64,000 bases of DNA from Sulfurimonas sp. hsl 1-7 (GTDB lineage Bacteria > Campylobacterota > Campylobacteria > Campylobacterales > Sulfurimonadaceae). The DNA lies in contig NZ_JAUIRR010000001.1 in NCBI RefSeq assembly GCF_030577135.1, positions 685,298 to 749,297 of the forward strand, written 5' to 3'. Position numbers and translations under genes: made by a program. The notes beneath the pieces are model-generated. The model was not told the DNA's origin. It made no database searches and saw nothing but the letters and a program-made list of their open reading frames with translations. This document shows positions 44,085 through 53,193 of this stretch, in pieces (position 1 is the stretch's first letter; every line of letters begins with the position of its first letter).

Positions 44085-44860
44085 GAAGAGAGAATCCTTT
44101 TCTCACTTTTTGTGTAAAAGAACAAACCTATAAATAGTGGTAAAAGAGTCCAGTAGATCATATACTCATAGTCAACATACTGAGTATCGAGTGCGTGAAA
44201 ATAAAAACCGTGAATCATCTCTATAAAATGAACAAGTGGATTGTAAAGGATGATCTCTCTAAGCACTGGAGGAAGAGAGTCTACCGTGTACATAAGTGCT
44301 GAGACAAAAAGAAGAGGTGTCATAATAATATTCATTATTTTTCCAAAGGTCTCGTAAAAGTATGCAAATACAGCAGACATAAGCCCAAGTCCAAAACCAA
44401 AAACACAGAGCCATACAACTGCAAACATTACCATATTAAAATCTTTTATGGCAATATCAAATTCAAAATAAACTCCAATTGCTAAAAAAACAAGTGTAGC
44501 CACACTACTTACTAAAATTTCTAAAATAACACGAGTTACAATAGTATCAAAAGGTTTCACCTGTCTATAGGCAAAAAGAGCTTGGTTAGCTGAAAAAGCA
44601 CTCATAGATTTACTAACAATATTTTTCCATAAAAAAAATGCTAAAAAACTTGTTGCTAAAAATACTGGGAAATCAATACCAGGCATTGAGTTATCAGAAA
44701 TAGCAGATTTTAAACCGGCAAAGATTAAAACCATTAACATAGCATCGAAAATTGCCCAAAAATATCCCATCTTTTTAGTTCCAAAGCGAGTTTGTACCTC
44801 TCTTAAAAAAAGGGCAATAACAACCGACTTGAAAATAGCAAATGATGTTCTCTTTGTCAT
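44081..44860 (-). CDS. kpsM: Capsule ABC transporter permease KpsM
   Basis: A 259-residue ABC-2 type permease with about six membrane segments. It opens with the family's typical FLREVQTRFGTKKMGYFWAIFDAM and ends near YNPLVHFIEMIHGFYF followed by two more helices. First gene of the capsule locus, with AAGG ahead of the ATG and a promoter-like box upstream. It exports the phospholipid-anchored polysaccharide across the inner membrane with KpsT. Confidence 0.93.
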   Translation of the reverse strand: MTKRTSFAIFKSVVIALFLREVQTRFGTKKMGYFWAIFDAMLMVLIFAGLKSAISDNSMPGIDFPVFLATSFLAFFLWKNIVSKSMSAFSANQALFAYRQVKPFDTIVTRVILEILVSSVATLVFLAIGVYFEFDIAIKDFNMVMFAVVWLCVFGFGLGLMSAVFAYFYETFGKIMNIIMTPLLFVSALMYTVDSLPPVLREIILYNPLVHFIEMIHGFYFHALDTQYVDYEYMIYWTLLPLFIGLFFYTKSEKRILSS

Positions 44861-44893
44861 AGATACCTTAGTTGTTTAAATTAATAAAGTATT

Positions 44894-44899
44894 ATTATA
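44894..44899 (-). promoter_or_regulatory. candidate -10 box for the kps capsule locus
   Basis: TATAAT on the minus strand, about 34 bases upstream of the kpsM start, directly after the short hairpin that follows the methyltransferase stop. It would drive the whole kpsM-to-kpsS direction. No RfaH-type JUMPstart element was recognised. Confidence 0.4.
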
Positions 44900-44901
44900 G
44901 T

Positions 44902-44920
44902 AAAAAAAGCTTAAGGCTTT
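44902..44920 (-). terminator. short hairpin with T-tract after the methyltransferase gene
   Basis: On the minus strand AAAGC-CTTAA-GCTTT is followed directly by TTTT. The stem is only 5 bp (7 with G-T pairs) and includes the last codons and the stop. A weak terminator separating the polyamine/c-di-GMP run from the capsule locus is plausible. Confidence 0.35.
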
Positions 44921-45462
44921 CTAGCTACCAAAGAAGCGACTCTCGTGTTTTCACCACGTAAATTAATGTCATCACGCTCTTCATAATAGATAATATCTAA
45001 ACCTATAAAAGCATGTAAAAGTTCATTTTTTCTCAGTAAAAATTCTGGATTTGAAGGGCTTTGAAAATCTCCGTGAGCTATGATAAAAGTCTCGTATATT
45101 AGTACTCCCTCAGGTTTGAGTGCATCTTTAATCTGTGGATGTAAACGTCTGCTTAGGAAGTTAATATTGACGATCAGATCGTAGTTTTCTAACTCAAGAT
45201 TGTAAGTATCTAAATCGGTTTCAATTTTCTTGATCTTTTCATCTTCTTTGATCTGAGAAAGTGCATAGTCACTTATGTCTACCGCATCTACTTCAAATCC
45301 TTGCTCGTGCATAAAATGAGTATTACGCCCTATTCCGCAAGCTATATCTAAAGCTTTTCCAACATTCGCCTCTTTCATATACTTTTCTAAAAGAGGTTCT
45401 ACACTGTGACGCATAGGTTTTTCAACATGTCGTTTATTCCATCGCTCTTTATCTTCGATCAT
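44911..45462 (-). CDS. SAM-dependent methyltransferase (class I)
   Basis: A 183-residue Rossmann methyltransferase. Motif I is ALDIACGIGRN, motif II VDAVDISDYAL, and motif IV LIVNINFLSR. It resembles the small TehB/UbiE-like group; substrate unknown. The start overlaps the upstream GGDEF-EAL gene by 14 bases, so it probably shares that transcript. It is the last gene before the kps promoter. Confidence 0.75.
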   Translation of the reverse strand: MIEDKERWNKRHVEKPMRHSVEPLLEKYMKEANVGKALDIACGIGRNTHFMHEQGFEVDAVDISDYALSQIKEDEKIKKIETDLDTYNLELENYDLIVNINFLSRRLHPQIKDALKPEGVLIYETFIIAHGDFQSPSNPEFLLRKNELLHAFIGLDIIYYEERDDINLRGENTRVASLVARKP

Positions 45463-47722
45463 AAAAGTCCTTTATATATCTAATCAACTGATCTTTTTTT
45501 AACGGTTTTGAGAAATGATACCCTTGAAAAATATCACATCCGTGTTCTTTAAGTACTTCCACTTGTGCTGCTGTCTCAGTTCCCTCACATACGATCTTAA
45601 ACGAGAAGTTTTTCCCGATAGAGAATATGGTCTTTATCAAGGAGTTCTCAGTATTTTTCAGAACACCATCTACAAACTGTTTATCGATCTTAATTTCAGA
45701 GATCGGAAGCTTATTTAAGATCGAGAGTGAAGAGTACCCCGTACCAAAGTCATCAAGAGAGATCTCGATCCCGTTTTCTCTTACTTTATTTAAGAGTGGA
45801 ATTACATAGTTAAACTCTTCAATAGCCAAACTTTCGGTAATTTCAAGAGTAACATAGGTTTTATCTATCCCTATCTCAGAAATCGCATCTAAAAGTACCT
45901 CTAAAAACCCTGCTTCCATAAACTGTATAACAGATATATTTAACGAGATATGAAACTTATGTCCCGTCTCTTCCCAAATCTCTTTTATATCACGTAAAGA
46001 TCTATTTATGACCCATTCACCGATCTTTAAGATCATTCCGTTATCTTCGGCAACAGATATAAACTTGTCAGGCGGTACAAAGCCCAGCTTTTTGTTTTCC
46101 CATCTTATTAGAGCTTCTACGCCGTATATCTGCATATCTGAAGATATTTGCGGTTGATACATCATGTAAAATTCATCATTATCCAAAGCGTGTCTGAGCT
46201 GGTGTTCTATATCTGAATTTTCCATAGATTTTTGATACATCTCTTGGTTAAAGTACTTGTAGGAATTACGCACTTTTTTTGCTTCATGCATAGCTATGTC
46301 GGCCATACTGAAAAGCTCGTCCAAGTTCACAGAATCGTATGGATATTTAGAGATCCCCATACTCACTCCAAGTCTAAATTCTAGTTCATCGATTGCACAA
46401 GGTGTTGATATCAGTTCTATCAGCTCGTTATGATCAAGCTTAGAAAAACTTAGGACGATAAACTCATCTCCGCCGTGACGGATGATAATATCTTCTTCAT
46501 TAAAGAACTTATTTAACTTCCCTGAGAGCCCGACTAGTACTTTATCTCCTATATGGTGGCCAAAGCGATCATTGATATTTTTAAAATTGTCTATATCTAA
46601 AAATATTACTTCAAACTCTTTATCTTTTAAACCTTCAATTACAGCAGTATCATTCCCTATATAATCCCTATTGTAGTGACCTGTTAAAGTGTCATGGTTC
46701 ACTTTATAGATCAACTCTGCCTCTTTTTCCTTCTCTTTTCTTGCAATTGTTCTAAAGAAAAGAACAAAACTTATAATAATAAAGAAGTAAATAGTAAAAA
46801 TTGATAATAAATTGTCAAATACTACCGTGTTTACAAACGCTTGTTTTTGGGACACTACGACCCAGATCTTGTATTTTTGATTATAAGAGATCGATAGAAA
46901 TATACTTTTGTGGTTTGGCAGTTTTGTAGATGTATAATAGATCTTTCCATCTTTAATCTCTTCAATGCTTGAGATATGAAACTCTTTTTGTAAATTCTCC
47001 ATAAGTACAGCATAAGTGGTTTTCTTTAGGGGATTTTCATACATCTTCTTATAGTCAGAGTCGTGTTTATTGCTAAAATACATTCTATAATACTGATTGT
47101 TTTTATCTAAATCATGTACTAAAAGTATTGTTCTTTCATCATCTAAAGAGATACCGTTAAAAATATTGTTTTGCTTATTGTTTACAAGACCGGCGATCAT
47201 AACTCCTAAAATATTTCCTTCATGATCACGTACAGCTTTTCTTACAGGGATTACCCAAGAGTTTAAAGGTGGGAAAAAATATGTACGCCCGACCACCATT
47301 CGATCGCTCTTTAAAGCTTTTTCAAATGTAGTTCTCACTGCATCGTTTGTTAAAATATTTGGTGTCTTTTTTATGTCGATATTTGCACTTGTTACTAAAA
47401 GGTTCCCTTTTGTATCTGTGAGTCCAAAGCCAATAACATATTTGGAATTTTCTAAAGCTTTTTGAAGAAGTTCTCTTGAATTCTCTTTATTTTTTAAGAG
47501 TTCAAAAGATAAAAGTTCTTGAGCCAATGTATCTAACAACACCTCATTTTGACTCAGTGTTGTATCTAAACTGTTATATAGAATTTTATTGTACGAAGAT
47601 GTAAGAGTTTTATTTGTTTCTAAAATTGCGTTATATCTAAGATAAGCGATATATAGAAAGACTATTGAGATAAATGAAAATAGTATAAAGAACAATGACC
47701 ATATATTTTTAATTTTTTTCAT
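45449..47722 (-). CDS. Membrane-bound GGDEF-EAL protein with periplasmic Cache-type sensor
   Basis: A 757-residue c-di-GMP enzyme. Membrane segments at about 8-28 and 304-324 enclose a periplasmic double-Cache-like sensor (VIGFGLTDTKGNLLVTS; ILGVMIAGLVNN). The GGDEF motif is intact at 417-421. The inhibitory RxxD site upstream is replaced by NEED (408-411), so product feedback is unlikely. The EAL domain keeps its key residues: E536 in EALIRW, DDFGTGYSS at 657-665, EITES and IKID. Both synthesis and breakdown could operate; which dominates is not predictable. It lies 22 bases downstream of nspC and overlaps the methyltransferase gene. Confidence 0.92.
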   Translation of the reverse strand: MKKIKNIWSLFFILFSFISIVFLYIAYLRYNAILETNKTLTSSYNKILYNSLDTTLSQNEVLLDTLAQELLSFELLKNKENSRELLQKALENSKYVIGFGLTDTKGNLLVTSANIDIKKTPNILTNDAVRTTFEKALKSDRMVVGRTYFFPPLNSWVIPVRKAVRDHEGNILGVMIAGLVNNKQNNIFNGISLDDERTILLVHDLDKNNQYYRMYFSNKHDSDYKKMYENPLKKTTYAVLMENLQKEFHISSIEEIKDGKIYYTSTKLPNHKSIFLSISYNQKYKIWVVVSQKQAFVNTVVFDNLLSIFTIYFFIIISFVLFFRTIARKEKEKEAELIYKVNHDTLTGHYNRDYIGNDTAVIEGLKDKEFEVIFLDIDNFKNINDRFGHHIGDKVLVGLSGKLNKFFNEEDIIIRHGGDEFIVLSFSKLDHNELIELISTPCAIDELEFRLGVSMGISKYPYDSVNLDELFSMADIAMHEAKKVRNSYKYFNQEMYQKSMENSDIEHQLRHALDNDEFYMMYQPQISSDMQIYGVEALIRWENKKLGFVPPDKFISVAEDNGMILKIGEWVINRSLRDIKEIWEETGHKFHISLNISVIQFMEAGFLEVLLDAISEIGIDKTYVTLEITESLAIEEFNYVIPLLNKVRENGIEISLDDFGTGYSSLSILNKLPISEIKIDKQFVDGVLKNTENSLIKTIFSIGKNFSFKIVCEGTETAAQVEVLKEHGCDIFQGYHFSKPLKKDQLIRYIKDFYDRR

Positions 47723-47744
47723 AATATCTTACTTTGTCACTATT

Positions 47745-48911
47745 TTATGACAATCGCCCTTTATAATCATCGTATCCGAACTGTTTAATAACTTCTATCG
47801 TACCATCTTTTCTTTTAATTGCCAATGATGGCAAAGCTATTCCGTTGAAAGTTGTATTTTTCACAAAAGTATAGTGTATTTGATCTTCAAAAATTATTTT
47901 ATCACCAATCTTTAACGGTTCATCAAAAGAGTAATCCCCCATAATATCACCTGCAAGACAAGTATTTCCACCCATTCTATATGTGTAAGGCTTTTCACCC
48001 GCTTCACCGCTGCCTCTCACATCTGCACGATAAGGCATCGCTAAAGTGTCCGGCATATGAGCCTCGGCTGACGTATCTAAAATAGCTACATCCATACCGT
48101 TGTGAAATGTATCTAAGACTGTTGAAACAAGATATCCAGTTTGCCAACCGACAGCTTCACCTGGTTCTAGATAAACATCAATATTGTTATATTTTTTCTT
48201 AAATTCTTTGATTAACCAAACAAGTTTCTCAACATCATAATCTTTTCTAGTAATATGATGTCCTCCTCCAAAGTTTACATACTTTAAATTTTTAAAATAT
48301 TTTCCAAACTTTTCCTCAAAAGAGAGTAAAACCTCTTCAAGTGCATCAGCATCTTGCTCACATAAGGCATGGAAATTCAGCCCATCAAGGTGTTCAAGTA
48401 TACTCTCATCAAAGTTTGCAAGTGTTGTTCCAAGGCGTGAATAAAGACCGCAAGGGTTATAAATATCCACCGGAGAGGATGAAACTTCAGGGTTAAGACG
48501 TAAAGAAATTTCTATATTCGGATTTATCTCTTTGACTTTTAAAACAAATCTCTTCAATTGATTTGGAGAATTAAATACTATGTGATCAGAGATTTTTGCG
48601 ATCTCTTCAATATCTTCCTCTTTAAAGGCGGGTGAGTATGTATGTACTTCTGCTTTTTCGTTGTGTCTGCAAAACTCTTCACGAGCTAATTTAGCTTCGT
48701 GTAAACCGCTTGCCGTGCACCCTTGTAAATATTTTGCAACAAGGTCAAAAGTAGACCACATAGCAAAACCTTTAAGTGCTAAAATAATTTTTGCACCGCT
48801 TTCTTCTTGTACATACTCAAGTAGTTTTAGATTTTTCTCTAATAATTCTTCTTCACATACATATGCCGGTGTAGGTATATCTCTCAACTTAGATCCCTTT
48901 CTAGTTTTCAA
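47745..48911 (-). CDS. nspC: Carboxynorspermidine/carboxyspermidine decarboxylase
   Basis: A 388-residue PLP enzyme of the alanine-racemase-fold decarboxylases. PLP lysine K47 in LALKGFAMW, phosphate-binding GGGHH at about 215, EPGE at 249-252, and the catalytic cysteine C318 in MGGNTCLAGD. It decarboxylates carboxynorspermidine or carboxyspermidine. In Campylobacter relatives this pathway makes spermidine in place of the SAM-dependent route. It works with the dehydrogenase at 49750-50934. The start overlaps the HDOD gene by 11 bases. Confidence 0.93.
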   Translation of the reverse strand: MKTRKGSKLRDIPTPAYVCEEELLEKNLKLLEYVQEESGAKIILALKGFAMWSTFDLVAKYLQGCTASGLHEAKLAREEFCRHNEKAEVHTYSPAFKEEDIEEIAKISDHIVFNSPNQLKRFVLKVKEINPNIEISLRLNPEVSSSPVDIYNPCGLYSRLGTTLANFDESILEHLDGLNFHALCEQDADALEEVLLSFEEKFGKYFKNLKYVNFGGGHHITRKDYDVEKLVWLIKEFKKKYNNIDVYLEPGEAVGWQTGYLVSTVLDTFHNGMDVAILDTSAEAHMPDTLAMPYRADVRGSGEAGEKPYTYRMGGNTCLAGDIMGDYSFDEPLKIGDKIIFEDQIHYTFVKNTTFNGIALPSLAIKRKDGTIEVIKQFGYDDYKGRLS

Positions 48912-49746
48912 TATTCAAATTTAGATATTTTGCCTGTAATCTATAAGCCGTATGCTCAAAATATTTATGATCATAACCCATCTCTTCAACAAGTTTTACA
49001 CTTTTTGAAATAGAGTCTTCGGTTAAAACCTCTTTGACATTAATGGCTGTGCGGACTATGTTAAGGGCCTTAATAAATTCACAAATTTTTTTATCGTCTT
49101 GAGAGCACTCTTGCTCATTAAGCCCTTCTAAAATCTTAATATATAGTTCATCCAGATTCCAATGCTCAAACAGCTTTGCCGAGATGTAGTAACTTGTTAC
49201 TCCCAAAAGTTCCCGTTCATACTCATCTGAATTTTCACACTCATTAAAACCTTGGCGAAATTCACTTGTATACTCACTCTCTATAACTTCATGCGCTAAG
49301 ATGAGTTTTCCGCCCTCCATAATAAGTGCTAATGATGATAAAAAGCCTGCTTCTTGAACATCAATTTGGGAAAACCATTGTAACATTAATGCACTTTGCA
49401 GGTGGCACAATTCATTAAACTGTTCATTCGTAAGATTGTAAACACTCATATCGGCTTTTACATTGTTTAACAAAGCGTAGTGGATCACTAAAACTATAAT
49501 CTTTCTTGCCCCCAGCAGAGTAATTGCCAGAGTAATAGATGAAATCTTAGTTTTAAATCCGTAATACGGAGAGTTGATCATCTTTAAAATATTTGCCGTT
49601 AACATAGCATCTGACTCTATCGCCTTAGACAGCTTTACAATATCGATATCTCCAGTTTTACCGCTGTAGATATCTTGTATCTCTTCAGCTATCGAAGAAA
49701 GTGAAGGGAGAGTCTCAATCCTTTGTGCTATGTCGGCAAAAGTCAT
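48901..49746 (-). CDS. HDOD-domain signalling protein
   Basis: A 281-residue protein that is mainly one HDOD domain: LPSLSSIAEEIQDIYSG, then ESDAMLTANILKMINSPYYGFKTKISSITLAITLLGARKIIVLV, which is diagnostic. HDOD proteins act as regulatory outputs and lack HD-phosphohydrolase residues. It is embedded between the two polyamine genes, 3 bases after the dehydrogenase and overlapping nspC. No partner or ligand can be named. Confidence 0.88.
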   Translation of the reverse strand: MTFADIAQRIETLPSLSSIAEEIQDIYSGKTGDIDIVKLSKAIESDAMLTANILKMINSPYYGFKTKISSITLAITLLGARKIIVLVIHYALLNNVKADMSVYNLTNEQFNELCHLQSALMLQWFSQIDVQEAGFLSSLALIMEGGKLILAHEVIESEYTSEFRQGFNECENSDEYERELLGVTSYYISAKLFEHWNLDELYIKILEGLNEQECSQDDKKICEFIKALNIVRTAINVKEVLTEDSISKSVKLVEEMGYDHKYFEHTAYRLQAKYLNLNIEN

Positions 49747-49749
49747 AAC

Positions 49750-50934
49750 TTACACTTCCAGCTCTTTAACTTTCCAAGGAAGTCCTTGTTTGTTCATCTC
49801 TTCCATAAATGGATCCGGATCAAGCTGTTCCATATTAAACACACCTGTACCGCTCCAAATCTCTTCTAACATCAGTTTTGCACCAATCATTGCAGGAACT
49901 CCGGTTGTATATGAAACTCCCTGAGAAAGTACCTCTTTATAGCACTCTTCATGATCTTTTACTTGGTAGATGTAGATTTTTTTCTTCACACCGTCTTTAA
50001 TACCTTCAGCAACAATACCGATGTTTGTTTTCCCTTTAGTTCTAGGACCAAGAGATGCTGGATCAGGAAGCAATGTTTTTAAGAACTCGATCGGAATAAT
50101 TTTTTGCCCTTGGTGCTCAACAGGCTCAATCCCTAGCATACCAACATTTTGAAGCACTTCCATATGTTTTAGATAACTTTGTCCAAATGTCATAAAGAAA
50201 CGGATACGTTTTAAACCTTTAATATTTTGTACAAGCGATTCCATCTCTTCATGGTAAAGAAGATAAGAGTCTTTCGGCCCTACTTCAGGATAATCCCAAA
50301 CTTGCATAATCTCCATAGGCTCAGTTTCTATCCACTCACCGTTTTCCCAGTAGCGCCCTTTTGCACTTACTTCACGAAGATTAATCTCAGGGTTGAAGTT
50401 TGTTGCAAACGGATACCCGTGATCACCGGCATTACAATCTAAAATGTCAATGTAATGGATCTCGTCAAAGTAATGCTTTTGCGCATATGCACAAAATACA
50501 TTTGTAGCACCAGGATCGAAGCCACTTCCAAGAAGTCCCATAATACCAGCTTCTTTAAATTTCTCGTCTCTTGCCCACTGCTCTTTGTACTCAAACTTAG
50601 CTTCATCAGGATGTTCATAGTTTGCAGTATCTAAATACGGTGTATTTGTAGCAATACATGCATCCATAATAGTTAAATCTTGATACGGTAATGCCACGTT
50701 AATAACAATATCAGCACCAATTTGTTTTATAAATTCAATAAGTTCTTCAGTATTATCAGCATCAATACTTGCTGTCTCAATAGTTACATTTTTAATTTCC
50801 GAAGCGATCTCATCACACTTAGATTTTGTACGGCTTGCAAGGATGATTTTTCCAAATACATCAGCATTCATTGCACATTTATGCGCAACAACTCTTCCTA
50901 CTCCACCGGCACCAATAATCAATGTTGTATTCAT
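49750..50934 (-). CDS. Carboxynorspermidine/carboxyspermidine dehydrogenase
   Basis: A 394-residue saccharopine-dehydrogenase-fold enzyme with NAD(P) motif IIGAGGVGRVVA (6-17), VINVALPYQDLTIMDACI, LDTANYEHPDEA and GSGFDPGATNVF. It condenses aspartate semialdehyde with a diamine and reduces the imine to carboxy(nor)spermidine. The decarboxylase two genes on completes the pathway. An AGGAG ribosome-binding site and extended -10 promoter stand upstream. Saccharopine dehydrogenase itself is less likely given the nspC neighbour. Confidence 0.9.
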   Translation of the reverse strand: MNTTLIIGAGGVGRVVAHKCAMNADVFGKIILASRTKSKCDEIASEIKNVTIETASIDADNTEELIEFIKQIGADIVINVALPYQDLTIMDACIATNTPYLDTANYEHPDEAKFEYKEQWARDEKFKEAGIMGLLGSGFDPGATNVFCAYAQKHYFDEIHYIDILDCNAGDHGYPFATNFNPEINLREVSAKGRYWENGEWIETEPMEIMQVWDYPEVGPKDSYLLYHEEMESLVQNIKGLKRIRFFMTFGQSYLKHMEVLQNVGMLGIEPVEHQGQKIIPIEFLKTLLPDPASLGPRTKGKTNIGIVAEGIKDGVKKKIYIYQVKDHEECYKEVLSQGVSYTTGVPAMIGAKLMLEEIWSGTGVFNMEQLDPDPFMEEMNKQGLPWKVKELEV

Positions 50935-50963
50935 TGCAGTGTTCTCCTATATTTTGTACTGAT

Positions 50964-50972
50964 ATTTTAGCA
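50964..50972 (-). promoter_or_regulatory. extended -10 promoter of the polyamine operon
   Basis: On the minus strand TGCTAAAAT forms an extended -10, 30 bases upstream of the dehydrogenase ATG; AGGAG follows at 50944-50948. It lies in the 53-base gap after dgkA. Confidence 0.5.
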
Positions 50973-50987
50973 CACGAAATATTAAGT

Positions 50988-51359
50988 TTAGACCATCTTA
51001 AATGCGATCAGCAGGACAAAAATCCAAATCATGCCCGTCACAATCAAACTAAGTAAAACAAGTGTAGCCCCTACATCTTTTGCTTTTTTTGCCATGATGT
51101 GATAATCAAGAGTCACAAGGTCTACAACTCTCTCAACCGCAGAGTTTGCCACTTCCGAAGCTACCGGTATAAATAAAGAGATAAACAAAATAGCCGAATA
51201 GGAAAAATCTATAGGCAATACCCATGCTATGATCCCCATACTAAAGAGCATTAAAAGCTGCCACTTAAATGATGTTTCATGCTTTACAATGTCTACAAAC
51301 CCCTCAAGTGCATATTTACCATTTCTAAAAAGATTATGTTTCGGTTTATTTAATTCCAT
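50988..51359 (-). CDS. dgkA: Diacylglycerol kinase
   Basis: A 123-residue three-helix membrane enzyme that phosphorylates diacylglycerol to phosphatidic acid. Family signature E-x-A-N-x-A-x-E in SEVANSAVERVVDL, with AKDVGATLVLLSL after it; N-terminal basic amphipathic start. Length is right. The start lies 14 bases inside the end of the upstream MFS-acyltransferase gene, whose product makes the same lipid, so the two form a phospholipid unit. Confidence 0.93.
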   Translation of the reverse strand: MELNKPKHNLFRNGKYALEGFVDIVKHETSFKWQLLMLFSMGIIAWVLPIDFSYSAILFISLFIPVASEVANSAVERVVDLVTLDYHIMAKKAKDVGATLVLLSLIVTGMIWIFVLLIAFKMV

Positions 51360-53193
51360 GTTCTTCCTTCATCTGTTTTATTTTTTCCTCTACTTCATTT
51401 GCTTTTATATTTTTAGAAAGAGGTGCTCCAAAAATTACTTTTACTGTACGTCTTGAAAAAAAGCCATTGTGTTGATTCGGTTTTTTATTTTTTGCAAATT
51501 TGCTGCCAAACATCCCATCTATGAAAAAAGGAACGACATAACCGTCATAGCCACCATCTATCAATTCAAACCCTTTTTGAAAGTTTGTTATATCGGTATT
51601 TCTTGCTATGGCACCTTCGGGGAAAATAGCTACGACTCTTTTAGCTTTTAACCTGCGGGAAGCTTCTTTAAATGCATCTTTAAATGCTCGAGAAGAAAGT
51701 GGTATAACCTCCCCTTTTTTGAGTAGCGGTTGTAACCACTTGATCGAATAGATATCTTTATCCATCATGTAGTTTATTTTTCGTCTAAACGGAAATTGCA
51801 ATATTGCCCAGTCCAACCAGCTTACATGGTTTCCAAGCAATAAGATCGCCTTGTTATCAGAGAGGTTTTCTAGACCTTCATACACCACTTTATAACGCAA
51901 AGATATAAACGCCCCTACTACACTCCAAAAAATTTCAGCAAAATAGTTTTTAAACAATTTATAGATGAGATAAATTCCAACAAAGCCCATCATATAAAAT
52001 AGTACTTCGGCATTCATTCCAAAATAAGCAAAAAAAGTTGTTATCACTAAAAATGAGAACATAAAGATATTTTGTACAAAGTTGCTTGCCGCTAATATCA
52101 TTCCTAAATGTACATTTGAAGCAAGATACTGAATACGGGCATTTAAAGGGACAAGTAAAAATGCCGAAAAAACACCAAAAGAGGTAAACATAATAGCTAT
52201 AATCCACATAGAGTGTACAAACGGAACTAAAAATACTATTGCCGTTAAAAAGATTGCACCGATACCTGTGATACCTAAATTGATATGATTTTTTGAAAGT
52301 TTTGCCGCAATGATCGAACCCGCTACTATCCCGATCCCTGCTAAGGCCATAACACCTTGAACAAATACGGTATTTGTAATCCCTATCTCTGTTTTTGCAT
52401 ACTCACCAAATATGGCCAACACAACTTGAGAGATAGACCAAAAGAAGCTGAGTGCTAAAATAGCATCGAGTATCTCTTGTTTTCTACTAATCGCTTTAAG
52501 GTTTTTATGAAGATATACACCTTTGATGTATCTTTTAAGAACAAATGTCCTCTTGCTTGATTGAGCCTGGGTATTTGGCATTTTTAATGTCAGCACCCAT
52601 TCTACAGTCATCCCAAGTACCAAAAGCCATCCTAAAGGGGCAATCGCTTGAAGTATCTCCTCTTTTGTAGTTAAACTCTCTGAGTATAAGCTCTCAAAAA
52701 AGATCGAGTAGATAATGATCCCACCCAAAATAGCAACAGTTGTTGTGGCTTGAACGGCAGCATTTCCACTACTTATCAACTTCTCTCCAACCAACTCTTT
52801 TATGTACCCGTACTTTGCAGGGGAGTATATGGCACTTTGAAGGGCAAGTAAGAACGTTAAAGCAAATGCGAAGAAAAACCACCCTTTATAATATGTAAAG
52901 GTGATGAGCAGAGTTAATACAAGCCCAAAAAGAGCCGAATGTTGCATCACTTTACTTTTTGCAAATCGATCAGCTAAAAAACCGGCAGGAGAAAAAACTA
53001 AAATAAAAGGGAATAGGATCAATGCATTGACGATTGCAGTTAACATGATTTGCGTTGAACCGTCATACATTTTAAAGATAGTATTTTGAATAATTATCTT
53101 ATGCCCTAAATCGGTAAAAGCGTTGAGAAAAACTACAATAATGTAGTTAATCATCCCCGTTACGGCAAATATTTTCTCTTTTTTATTCATCAA
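51346..53193 (-). CDS. MFS transporter fused to a PlsC-type acyltransferase
   Basis: A 615-residue fusion. Residues 1-420 form an MFS domain of the LplT (lysophospholipid flippase) type, with FNAFTDLGHKIIIQN near the start and SPAGFLADRFAKS. Residues about 433-615 form a 1-acyl-glycerol-3-phosphate acyltransferase domain with the H-x4-D motif (H456, D461, in GNHVSWLD) and FPEG (524-527). Full LplT-Aas fusions also carry an acyl-ACP synthetase domain; it is absent here. Likely role: import and re-acylation of lysophospholipids. Starts inside a 4-base overlap with the next upstream gene. Confidence 0.88.
   Translation of the reverse strand: MMNKKEKIFAVTGMINYIIVVFLNAFTDLGHKIIIQNTIFKMYDGSTQIMLTAIVNALILFPFILVFSPAGFLADRFAKSKVMQHSALFGLVLTLLITFTYYKGWFFFAFALTFLLALQSAIYSPAKYGYIKELVGEKLISSGNAAVQATTTVAILGGIIIYSIFFESLYSESLTTKEEILQAIAPLGWLLVLGMTVEWVLTLKMPNTQAQSSKRTFVLKRYIKGVYLHKNLKAISRKQEILDAILALSFFWSISQVVLAIFGEYAKTEIGITNTVFVQGVMALAGIGIVAGSIIAAKLSKNHINLGITGIGAIFLTAIVFLVPFVHSMWIIAIMFTSFGVFSAFLLVPLNARIQYLASNVHLGMILAASNFVQNIFMFSFLVITTFFAYFGMNAEVLFYMMGFVGIYLIYKLFKNYFAEIFWSVVGAFISLRYKVVYEGLENLSDNKAILLLGNHVSWLDWAILQFPFRRKINYMMDKDIYSIKWLQPLLKKGEVIPLSSRAFKDAFKEASRRLKAKRVVAIFPEGAIARNTDITNFQKGFELIDGGYDGYVVPFFIDGMFGSKFAKNKKPNQHNGFFSRRTVKVIFGAPLSKNIKANEVEEKIKQMKEEHGIK

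Noticed and set aside
20905..44860. Poly-G/poly-C phase-variation tracts as in Campylobacter capsule genes
   Set aside because: No long G or C homopolymer is present in the capsule locus; only A/T runs occur.
44861..44910. JUMPstart/ops antitermination element ahead of the capsule locus
   Set aside because: No sequence resembling the ops core was found in the short gap, and RfaH is not expected in this phylum.
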